Source: Lepisosteus oculatus (lineage: Eukaryota > Chordata > Actinopteri > Semionotiformes > Lepisosteidae). From it: a stretch of DNA of 64,000 nt. Location: NCBI RefSeq assembly GCF_040954835.1, contig NC_090697.1, positions 5,282,501 to 5,346,500 on the forward strand. The letters are read 5' to 3'. The notes beneath the pieces were generated by a model. The model did no database searches, was not told the DNA's origin, and saw nothing but the letters and a program-made list of their open reading frames with translations. Position 1 is the stretch's first letter, and every line of letters starts with the position of its first letter. The position numbers and the translations under genes were made by a program. Of this stretch, positions 49,601 through 61,600 are shown in pieces.

Positions 49601-52600
49601 TAGACGCGGAAGAAAAAGGAGAGACGCCAGGTCGCCCACTTCTCTCGTCGGGCACGACAGAAACATGCGAGCGCGCCCAGGGGTGCCCCTGTGACTTACC
49701 TCCACGCTCGGCATTCTCCCAGAGAAGTTAGCAGCAGTGTAGCCGTAGGTGACGTTGGCAATCAGCTTGAGCCCCAGCTGGCGGGCATCCAGCATGCGGG
49801 TGATGGCTTTGTCGTGCTTGTAGGCCTTCATCGACTGCTTCACCATGATCCGCGTCCTCAGGATCTCCTCCAGCATGCTCGGCAACACCCCCTTCCTCAC
49901 CGAGGCCTTGACGTTGCAGAGCGCACGCGAGGGGAAAAAACAGCGTCAGCATCCAGTCGAGAACAAGTGGAAAGGCCTGCTGGGGTACGCATGGCCTTCC
50001 ACTCTGCTCCAAACAGCAGTCCCTGAGCACTACTCGCATGACGGGTACAGCTCTCTCCACACACCACTGGGTTCGACAGGAGGAGTGGGAAAGTGTCGCA
50101 CTGAAAACCGCACAAAACGGCAGGTCTCCATGACAACCCTACCCTGGACAACAGTTCTTTCTGGGGCGCTCACCCTGCCGTCTCTGTGGGTCCTACCGCC
50201 CCAGTATTGTGACAGGGACACTATGCTTTAAAAAGGCACGGCCCTTTGGGTGAGACGCAAAACCAAGGTCCTGACTCTCTGTGGTCATTAAAAATCCCAG
50301 CATGTTTCTCGAAAAGAGTAGGGGTGTAACCCCGTGTCCTGGCCAAATTTCCCCCTGGCCTTTAATAATAATAATAATTGCTTACACTTAATATACTTAA
50401 TATACATGGCCTCCTAATAATCTCCATCTGTGAACTGGCTCCATTACTCTGCTCTCCTCCCCACTGAGAGCTGGTGTGTGGGGAGCGTTCTGGCGCACTA
50501 TGGCTGCTGTCGCATCATCCAGGTGGGGCTGCACACTGGTGGTGGTGGAGGGGATCCCCATTACCGGTAAAGCGCTTTGAGTGGAGTGTCCAGAAAAGTG
50601 CTGTGTAAGTGTAAGCAATTATTAGGAAAATTATAATTATACATTTAATTTCTTATTTTCCCCGTTGAATACTACACTGCAATGGATTTCAGTCCTGGTG
50701 TTGGGGGGAATCCGTGTGCCTTGTTTTTTTCTCCGCCTGACCTATTTAACTGCAGGCTATTGGAGCATTCAAGAATCATATTTATTAGAAAAAAGCACTC
50801 ACTCATCAAAAATGGGAGAGTCTGATATGTTGTCATTCCCACCTGTGTCTTAAACTGGTTACCAGTTCAGAGCTCTGTAGTCAGAAACTCCCAAGTCTTT
50901 ATTTGCAAGTTGATAAGGGAATGCATGAAGTTCTGTATGCTATTCATTTTGTTATAAATCAGATACTTCAGGGTATTTTTAAAATCTAGGACTAAAGGCA
51001 GAAAAAAAGCCTAAACAAGCAAGCAGATCAGTCACAGACATTAATTAGTCCTGCAGGACCAGGACTGTGAGCCATTGCTTTATTGACTCTACTCAGTTGA
51101 GAGGCAAATTCTGTGGAATTAGAGAATAAAACAGGAAGGCAATGTTATCTCCTGACAGAATGACAGGAGTTGTACATGAGGCAAGCTGAACACCAGAAAA
51201 ACAAAATGTCAGCTACAAATGGATGTGGCATTCACGTCTCAGACTCTTAATTGGGAAACAGAATACACCTTTTATATCTTCCCACTACCAGTTTTTCAAA
51301 ATAAAAGACGATACAAAGCTATAGAGAACCATCTTCCACCAGAACTGCTTCCAAATGGTTTTCTATTCTGTTTCTCTGGTTGTAGGTTGTCGTAACCCAT
51401 GCACGCTTACTGAAAGTTACCCTATACTCCTCTTCAGATTTCCAAAGCTACCCACATAGGTGCGCCCTAGTGTTATTTCTCTAATCACCTTCACAAAGGC
51501 CACCCCATTGGGTGACACTGTAATGTCGTTCCGAAGGAGGTACAGCAGGTCCGGAGGAACTCGCAGAGACGTGCAGCCAAACCTGAACTCATCATGCCTG
51601 AAACACATCAGAAAGAGGGGGGAGCTCATCACTTTTTTTCATTGCACCACATCTTAAAAGTAAGCATGAGCACAAAATCGGCAAAAGCATCTCCTTGAAA
51701 TTTACTTAAGACTTGGCAGAATCCAAATCGATGAGCCAAACGTGCACACTCGGAAAAAACTCTCCTCTACATCATGGGCATCATGATGCACTGTGCAAGT
51801 CAAACACAGAAATATTTTTCCTGCTGTAGGTGTTGACATGGGTAAAAGAGTTTTACTGCCAAGATTCCAACAAAAGGCAGCGAAGAAGTACAAGAGATGG
51901 GGAAGAGATCTGGGATGCTGGGAAGCTGGAGACGAGAGCGTACAAATTCCTGACAGAGTCTCAGAGACAGTCTGAATAGCTTCGAGGCCAGGCTTAGCCT
52001 GATACCACGAGTATACAAAACCACGCAAGAGGAGGAAGGGCTGTGTAGAGTCTTAGAACACGTATACAGACTCTGGTTAAACTTGGAGTGCAATTAACCA
52101 CTCACGACTGCCTGCGATGCACTTGAGGGACTTTAGCACCAGCCCACCTCATTAGCGTGAGAGCTGCCTGTTACAGGAGCTGGAACGTGTTGGATGTCAA
52201 GCCAGGTGAAAATCAATAAAGAAAGCTACAGAAAGGAATCGCCCTGTCCCGCTTAGCCAGACAACAACACTTTCATGCCTCCGGCATGTCAGACGATGTC
52301 GGCGCACTGGCAGGAACTGAAGTCAGACAGGCCGCTGTCTGGGAGACCATCACTTATAGCACCCCGTCGAAACCGACATCATCGCACTCCGTCTTTCGTA
52401 CTGTCCGCTCCACTGCATCAGGATCTTGGATCACAACAGCTTGCGGATAAACACCACAACATCCACCCATTCAGTGGTCAGCAGCTGAAGGCCAAGACGA
52501 CACCTCAGGGTCTTACACAGTGTGTTAAAGTGTCTAACTTCTCTACACTCCATCAGTAATGACTGGTGACAGCCTGACAACAGCACTGCTTTGATCAAGC

Positions 52601-55600
52601 AGTGGGACCTCACAGGCTGCCCTTCGTGCAGGCTCGTTTTACTGCACAAGATTCCTGCACGTTTCCAGCCGCCCATGTGACAGCCGTTTTCTTGACAGAT
52701 GAGAATGCTTGACAATATTTTTTGCGAGGAACTCAGAGACCAGTGAACAGGCACTTGCCTGTCCGGTCTCTGCAACAACAGTGGGCTAGAATCCAACAGG
52801 ACAGCATCTGCAAACCGGTCCAGAGCGTGCGTCACAGATACACAGCTCGTGCCGCTTCTGAAAGCCGCCAAAAGTACAACAACCCTGCAACTCTCACAGG
52901 ACAGCCGCGTCAGCTCAGCGAGATACCAGAGCACCCGTCACAAAACAGACCGTCAATTTCGAGATCACATCTTAGTGAATTTGATGCAGGACTACAGTAA
53001 GTGAAAGGTTTCCTTTGATGCTTCATGTACAGTATAAGATTTGCATTTATAACACTTAACTATAACTACGCTTCTTAACTGGATTTAAAATCAAACGAGT
53101 TCCCTTTAAGAGTTCGCAGGCGAACAGCCCGCGTGCAGACGGGGAGCCAGAGCCGGAGGAAGTTTCCTTACGTGCCCAGGTTCTCAACGTGGCCGAGGCA
53201 GGTGGAGAAGCAGTAGTTGTAGGCGATGACGATGGAGGGGTAGAGGGACTGGAAGTCCAGCACGAGCACCGAGTTGCTGTAGAAGCGCGACTCGGGCTCC
53301 ATCACCAGGGGGATGCACTGAGGCGCCCTCATCTGGGCCCTCTGCTGTGTGCTGGGGGTGACCGCGATGTAGTTCATGGGCTTGGCAATCCGGAGCATCA
53401 TGGACTCCACCCGGTACTGCAAGACAAGCGAGGCCCGAGACAGACTTCAGTCTGGTTCCCCTGACAAGGCTGAATCCGTCAGCTTTCCTACCGACAGCTC
53501 CCCTTTCTTTCACACCGAGAACTGAGCTGTTTTTTTGTGATCACATCAGCATTTGTCACACATACGGCTTTAACCGGCTGCCTCCTAACTGTGAGTTGGC
53601 AAAAACATCCACGCGTCATCAGGCGAGAAAAAGGAAGAGCCCGATTCCTGTTGGTAGGTCATCACGCCAGCGCTGCCAACTGAGTCAGGAGCCGGGGGAC
53701 ATCTGGTTAGCATTCTCAAAAGAAAAATTCCAACAACCCCAAATCACGGACCACCGCGGGCCTGATACTCTTCCAGTTGCGTCAATGTGGTATTTAATGA
53801 CGCCGCCGCCAGCTGCTTAACGACGGCATGACGTGCTGCCCCAGACCGCCGAGGGGCAGCGGGAGCCTGACCTGGGAGCCGCGGGTCAGCACGTGGAAGA
53901 ACTGGATGCCGAACAGCCTGGCCAGCTCGCTGGTCCTGCCAATCAGGTCGTGCTGCTCCAGCAGCTGCAGGGTCCCGCGGGCCCGGCCGACGTAGTGATC
54001 CACCACCTTCCACCTGCAAGGAGACTCAGCTGCTCAGCGGAGGGGAGGGCGCGGGGGAGGGGGGCACCCCTCCCAGCACCCCTTCGCTCCCCCCAGCATC
54101 CTCTGACACGTGTCTCCCGGCCAGAAGGCAGATCCCACCCATGACTTTCACTAACGCCATTTAAAACACGCAGCCCTCGACTGACCCATGAGCCAAGCTC
54201 TGTGCAAAAACAAACAGAATACAACATTACTACAAGGACAGCAGGGAAGAAGTCGGAATGCGAAACCACATCGAGATGTTTTGTATCAAGGAGCAAAAAA
54301 ATGTCCTGGCAAAAGCCGACAAATTTTGCGTCTCGCTCACAGGTCCGCGAACGGATACAATTTTGTTTGCATCCGCTTAATATTAACACTGCTGGTCTTC
54401 CGTTTGCGAGGCAGCTGACGAGGAATGAGCTCTTACGCTCATCAAGTTGATTCACGGGTCCTATGTTATGTACATAACGGGTAATGGTGCCCCAAAAACA
54501 GTACCCCAAAACAGCCAAATAAATGGGGTTTGGAAATCTGTGGCACTTGTGAAGGGTTAGACATTAGGAACCAATCCCCAGAAGTTATATTACTCTCGTA
54601 TGTATCTGATGAGAGTTAACAACATCAACATTCGACGAGCGTGTTTTTTTTAAGTCGGATTACAGCCTGCATGACATTTCTTTTTCTCGGGTTTGTTTAG
54701 GATATTTTCACACTATCTTCTTTCTAGAAGCTTGTCTGCGCCCCATCGCTGTTGATAAAGTTGCGCGGGGGACGCGACGTTTCACGTTTCTCGTTGAATA
54801 GGCTCCTCCCTCTTTTCTCTTTCTCTTTAGCATTTTTTTTTGGGGGGGGGGGGGGGGGGGGGCCCAAACGCCCGTCACATACATTGCACGTCTCCGGAAA
54901 GAGAACACGGGTCGGTTTCGCTCTGCGCCCTGGCTCCCGTGTTTCCTCCCCCTGCAGGGTGGGGGGTTTCCATGAAGAAAAATAAGAATCGGAGAGGGGG
55001 AGGCGCCTCCCACTCGGACAGCGCCCTCACCTGTACAGGTGCGTCCGGTGGTCAAACCATTCCGAGAGGGTGCGAGGAGAAAAGAGAGGAAACCGCTGGT
55101 GGAGCACGTGGAACGCCACGTTTTCAAAGCTGTAGTTGTTCAGAGTCACCTGAGGAAACACAACCGCACAGCGCACTGCGACTTTACCACTGCTTCACAA
55201 AGACCGCTGTCCAGGCAGCACTGAGCTAGAGGCACCTCAATGTGCAGGTCCTGGATGCCGCACGTATTATATGGGGGGTGAATCTGAACAGAAGTGGAAC
55301 AGGTCTTTGATTGACTGAATAAAAGAGTTACATGGGTTTTGCCGTTTATGTTGTTTTTATCTGAGCTGCAACGGGGCCAATTCCAATCCACTTTGTTTTG
55401 AAATGGCAACAAAGACATAAATCGCATTGAATCAGTTTAACAATTGCCAACTTAATACGGTTAAAATGAAAAACGCCATCATGCTGAATTTGTTTCTAAA
55501 AAGATAAAAGTCATTTTTCAAGGCCTGCGCACTGTGTTTTGTGATAAATGCTTCCTACAAACCTAAGAAAAAAGCAGTCAAGTGAACTAATAGATATTAT

Positions 55601-58600
55601 AACATGATGTTTTAAAGTTATCAAGATACCATTGTTCGTACACAAAAGGTGTTTGTAAGGATGTCATCTGTACAACTACCCCTTTCAGAGCAGAACAGGA
55701 CTTTGTGTTGCATCTAACATTGTTTAGAAAATTCTATGTGGTTGTTTTCTGCTACTGAGGTATTTTTTTTCTGTACCTCAGTTTTCATCATTCTCCAGAC
55801 ATTGAGAGTAATGCGTCCGATGATGTTGATCTCGGTCATGGTGTCGGCTCCATACTCATCACTCTCTGCAGAAAAACGGTTCTCTTTTGCGTCACCTACA
55901 AAGAACAAACAAGCTAAATTACTGGTGCGGAAATCTCACCGCTGAAAGTCAGAATCACAATAGGGAGTACAAGATTTGGTGCTGATGATGCCGAGGCCTG
56001 AAAAATACTGGCCGCTTGCTCAAAGGGTTAAAGGATTGAGCAAAAGCAATTTATTCAAGTACATTAAGAACTTAAAAGTTTATACATTGTATTTTTTTAC
56101 CAATATGAAAATGTCGTGATGTAATCGCAGATTACACATATATTTATAAACACCTCAATTTGTGGAGGCTTAAGGCTGTGTCCAAGCTTCTTTCACATAC
56201 CCTAATCAGCCTCAGTCCTAAACGAGCATACCTAAATTAACTTTATTGATGATACGTTTTGCACTGGCCGTGTGAAAGGAGCCCTCAGTGTCTAACGTGA
56301 CTGACCTTCTCAATTTATTGACTGCCTGAGTCACTATCAGGTAAGATGTGAAGCACAGCTCTTGACAACTTAACCTTACAGTGCAGAATTAAGGCAGCGG
56401 GAAAGAAAAGCTGACTCACTGTAACTAACTACTTAAGAAATAGGTAGTACAAAGACATAGGTACAAACCCCTTCAGAACAAACAGCAGGAACAAAAAACC
56501 GAAAGTTTTACAGCCCACCACAACTGAGATTGCATGTTTAAACTTGGATGACGGTACCATCTGTCTTTTGTTCATCTTCATCATAACTCAACTGTTAACA
56601 GTATTTCAGTCAGCCCTGGTGCTGTAATGACAGAATAATCCTCCAGACATAACAGGTGGGGGAGCAGAGGAAAAGAGCAACATCTTGTAACAGTGTGTTA
56701 CAAGCCTTCGGTTACTCCTGACAAGCCACATGCAGAGCTAATCAAAGTGCCAAAAATCCAGCCATCAGCATGATGCTGTTGGGGGTAAAAACCACAGGAC
56801 TCATTCCATCACCTCAGGCCAACACGAAGGTGAATTAAACTACCAGATGTTCAAGGTAATATTCAGCATGCTCTGACACATGAGGAAACTAGCTGAAACT
56901 CTTAAAGCAAGCATCGTTCACTGGTTACAAGTTGTTTTTTTTGTATGGGGTCCAGAAACCACAAGCTGATTTCTGGCAACGTAAAAATGTTATTGGCTCA
57001 GTGGCTCACTTTGGATCACAAAGCACATGAGACTAGGATTGCGGGAACTGGCACTCTATGTTTCCCTTTGGGCAATCAGTTCCCAATACTTATCGGTCAG
57101 CTCCATAAATGAAAAATATCACAGCAGGGTTCAGGAAGATCCTCCACAACTTGCAGGAGCTGTTGTGGAACAGCGGTTGTGGCCGAGCACAAGCGTTCTT
57201 TTATAAGGTGAAAAGTCGCAACGCGTTTCAGATCCCCAGTAAGAAGTCTTTTAAATAAAGCTCTGCGTCACTGGAGACAGAATGTACATCTGTACATTCC
57301 TTAAGCAGTCATTTCTGTTTATAGTGAATGTTATGCGATCTTGCACAGAGTGATTTAAATGACCCATCCAGAAAGCAAGTTCTATCGTGTGAAAAGGCAG
57401 AGGGTTTTTTTTTTTTACAATTGACAATTGTTTAACTCAATGAGTTACTCGACTGGTAGCATTCGGTAATCGGGGAATTGCTCTGTGCAAATCAACGAGG
57501 TCTGTGCTGTGCGCTAATGTGCAACAGGTGTGGCAGTGGCCATAAGCAGTGTGAGGAATGTGTGCTGGGGAGCAGACCTGTGTGGGAATCTACTACTGTA
57601 CTGCAAGCTAGACTGGTTAATAAGCAGTGTCTATAATTTCTTTTTCTTCCTTGCTTTGCTTGACCTGTGAAGCATTACGAAAGGAACCGAGTTAAAACGT
57701 GTTTTCTGTGTTCGAGGACCCAGTCAAGACTGGAGATCTCTGCATGGCCTGATTCGCCCACTTTCCCAGGAGTCAAGACCCAGATGTTAATAATATTGTC
57801 CCCTGAAGCGGCTTCGCTCCCTGCCAAGCCACTGCCGGCCTGGTCCGCCCCCCTCCTCAGTCCAGGCCTGTGAAGCTCATCCCAGCCCCACCTGGTACGC
57901 GACACAGCTGCTGGCACAAGTCCACGCCCAGCGCAGAGGCCCGCTGCAGGAGGTAACCCCAGGAACGCATCTGAACCTCGTAGCCCAGGAGGATGTCAGG
58001 GTCGTATCTGCTAGGCAAGAGATTTGATGAGCGAACAGCCTCAAGTGCATTTACTGGATATTAACATTTTACTGGGTTCGGGCACTAAAATTTCAGATAC
58101 TTAATGTGGAGATTAATCTAAAAATGGAGGACTGACTCCTATAATCATAGCTAAGGAGCACATGACAACAAAGGACTTTGCTTACTGTAGTCTTAGCTAC
58201 ATATGTGAACACTTTCAACAGATCAAACACAGAATTTGCACTGCGGCGGCTCGGCATTTCTGATTGCAATCATTTAATTACTGTAATCAAATAATAGCTG
58301 TTCTTTCCTTTCAAATTAGAAAGAGAAACGTTACAACCAGAATTTCAGTTGGCAGCTATTCTTCTGTAAGACGAGAGCTAGACCATCCTGAATTTTCATT
58401 TTACTAGGTCTATTATTTCCTCGCCCGTGGCTGCAAAATCATGGATTGTCAGAGACCGATCATAGGACTTAAACAAGTCCAGGAATCAAATATATTCCTT
58501 CATTAGCATATAGGTAAGACAGTTTTAAGAATACCTTCGGATTGTATCAATCACTGCTTGAAAGAGTTCTTTCTCATCAGTGGTGTAAGTGACCTGTAGA

Positions 58601-61600
58601 CCTGTAATCCCTGATCTGACCAGTAGGGGTGCTGTGCTCTCGGAACCTGAAAACACAGAATTCCATCAGTGAAAACTCCACGTGAAATCTTTTCTCGAAC
58701 TCAGTCTTCAGTAGAACTAGTGCGAAACAGGTAGGACTGTGAAAAACACACTTATACAAGGCATCTCGGAATTAAGATGCCTTGAACAGCAATTAAAAAG
58801 GACTCTCAACTCGATGCTGTCTGCATGGTGAAAAAGCTTTAAATGAAGGCAGGTCACCTGGTCCACAGCTGCTGTAGTCTTTGTCCACCACTATAGCGCC
58901 TGTGAGCTCCGTCTTGTCTGTACCAGGCAGAAGTGCATCAGAGGTGATGCAGTAAAATAAGGCACATATCGGATCAAACTCCGGGTCAGGCTCCAAGTCC
59001 CGCCTGGTCCGAGCATGCAGCTCCAGGCTCATTAATGTCAAATACTGCACCTGCAAGAAAAACGGAGATTAAGACTACAGTGAAGTTAAGACAGATCTCC
59101 AGTTACACTTTTACCTTCTAGGCAACCTGTTTTAGCAGTCTATCATCTTATTAGTTGTTTTTACAAGAGAGACTATTTTCAATTTTGTGGGATAGTTACA
59201 TAGTATTTTTGAGAAACAGAAATGAGGCTGAAGTCTAGATAAAAAAAAAGCTTTCTCCCCAAAGACTACATATTTACACATACCTTTTTAAAAACAAAGA
59301 CCAAATTATAATACATACACACAATACACAAACAAGTGTTATAAATAAAGTACAAAATTAAACGAGAGGTATTAAACATGACTCCCCTGGTTTCTATCAG
59401 AATTGTGCATTTCAATTGACAAAATTTCAAACCCTCCTTAAACTGACATGTCGAACAGTGTTTCCCTGAGCTCATCTACAAACACCGTACAGTTACGATC
59501 TTGGATGCAGTTTAGGCAAAGCTAACAAAAAACGGTTCAATGATTCAGAGAATAATTAACAAGAGTGTGTGAGGCTTAAGAGGCTGTCTAGTGTTCTATA
59601 AGCACAAGAGTGCAAGACAGACCCGGATCAATACTCCTGAAAGCTCTCCAAGGAGGCGAGCTGGAAACTAATGGTCCAATGTAAAACAGCTCCGTGAGAA
59701 ACGATCATCTGTTAAGATTGTCTCCAAAAATGCACAAGAATGCTGATATTCACATTTCATAGCACCCAACAAGGTCAAACCCTCTAGGAAAAACACCCAT
59801 ATATTCAGCTGTGAAATGCTTGAAATGCTCCTGTCTATCAGTGCGGATCTCCGAGAGGATAAACTAGACAGCGGGATCCAACAGGTGCGCCTTAGCAAAG
59901 CAGACCACCCACAGATTCTTCTTTCCTGGGTGGTATTATCATACAGCGCACACACAGCCTGCTCGAAAGACTGGGAACACGTTGAGCTTTTCTGAACACT
60001 TATAATCACAACAGGGCTGGGTTTGCAATGATGTGCCTTTCCTGATGACTAACTGCAAGGTCAGACTATTTCACTTCTGGCCATCTTTAATTTATCCTTG
60101 ATAGCTGGCAGCCGGACGCTCAAGACCCTTGCGATGGCCTCACATTAAGTTCCACGAAGCTTTTCAAGCACCCGAAGAATGACATCTGGAATCTTGCTGC
60201 TGAAACGTTCCCGATCGGACAGGTGTTACCTCATGCAGTGCTTTAGCCTCCTGTAGGTTCTGCATGCTGACTTTAAAGCCATACGAATTGTTGAGGGACG
60301 GACCTTCAATCTGGGAGTTGTCTTTCTTTGGAACATTTAAAGCGGCAAACTGATTCTGCGAACAAGAATGAAGCAGGTTTTCACAGAGACAAAATCACAA
60401 CCGATAAAAAAGGAAAAAAAAGACTAAATGAGAAACCGCTTCGGCTAATTTAAAATGCGTGGTTTGACCCCCCTCTCTTTGGGATAGATAAAAAACAGTT
60501 TCGCACAAAGATACAAACTCCTGTGATGCTGTGCAATTCAGCACAAAAAGGACATCCTGTAAAACAAAGCACTGAATAAAAAAGGAATAAAAAATGATCA
60601 ATGTTCTGTTTCAAGTGCCTGATGTTGCTTCAATCTAAGAAAATGTTTATTATGCTGACGGGTTCAATTTTATATTAAACAACTGTTGGACCTCTAAGCA
60701 TGCACCTGACAAAGAAGGACACCCTGGACTGGTTTAGTTTCTATTACTAATGTCATGTCATTTGCCAAACCGCCTTATACCATACAGTGTCGCGGGACGC
60801 TGGAAACTACCCAGCAAGCAACGAGCGCAAGGCAGGGTGCACCCTGGACGGGACACCAGTCCATCGCAGGGCACGTGCAAGCCAATCATACATGGGGACA
60901 ATTTGGAGGCCATGGTAAAGGCCGAGGGGGAAAATTTGGCCCTGACACCGGGATACCCCTACTCTTATCGAGAAATGCCCAAGGATCTTCAATGACCACT
61001 GAGAATCCGGACCTTGGTTTAACGTCTCATCCGATAGACGGTTCTATTACTAATGCTTAAAGAGAATTAAAAATCATATTTATCAGTCCATGTTCACACT
61101 AGTTTCAGTTCAAACAGACTTGGTTTATTAGATTAGGAACTATGTCAGTTTACATACAAACATACTGTTCACACTTATCAACCAGTTGTTAACCAGTAGT
61201 AACTGGACAGCAACTGAAGTTGAAGTTTTTGAGTTATGGTTTGGGGATATACCATGAATCCTGGCTGTTTGGTAGCCTTTTAGCTTTTTGTATTTGTAAT
61301 TAAAAAAAAAAAATCCAACCACAATGGGGTGTTATGTACCTTGACATTTCTAATTAAATCTTTTACAACCATTTTGGAATATTCGTATAATTAAATATGG
61401 TTCACAGAGACCCATTCTGTCAAATTAAATTTCTGTTGTAGGTAAAGCAATTGTTAAGATTATAAAAAAAGATTAGGAAAATTAAAACATTTCAGTTTAC
61501 TTTTACTGACACTAAACCAATCTTTGGCAATTGCTTAATTCTGAAAGAGTTTCGTTCTTTCTGTACTACAGTTAACCTTTTTTACAGAAAAATGGTACCT

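Noticed and set aside
53184..54144. Plus- and minus-strand frames of 70-110 codons around rev3l exons
   Set aside because: They are alternative frames of real rev3l exons or run across their splice sites.
54708..55127. 139-codon minus-strand frame
   Set aside because: It crosses the homopolymer tract and a rev3l donor in another frame; no conserved features.
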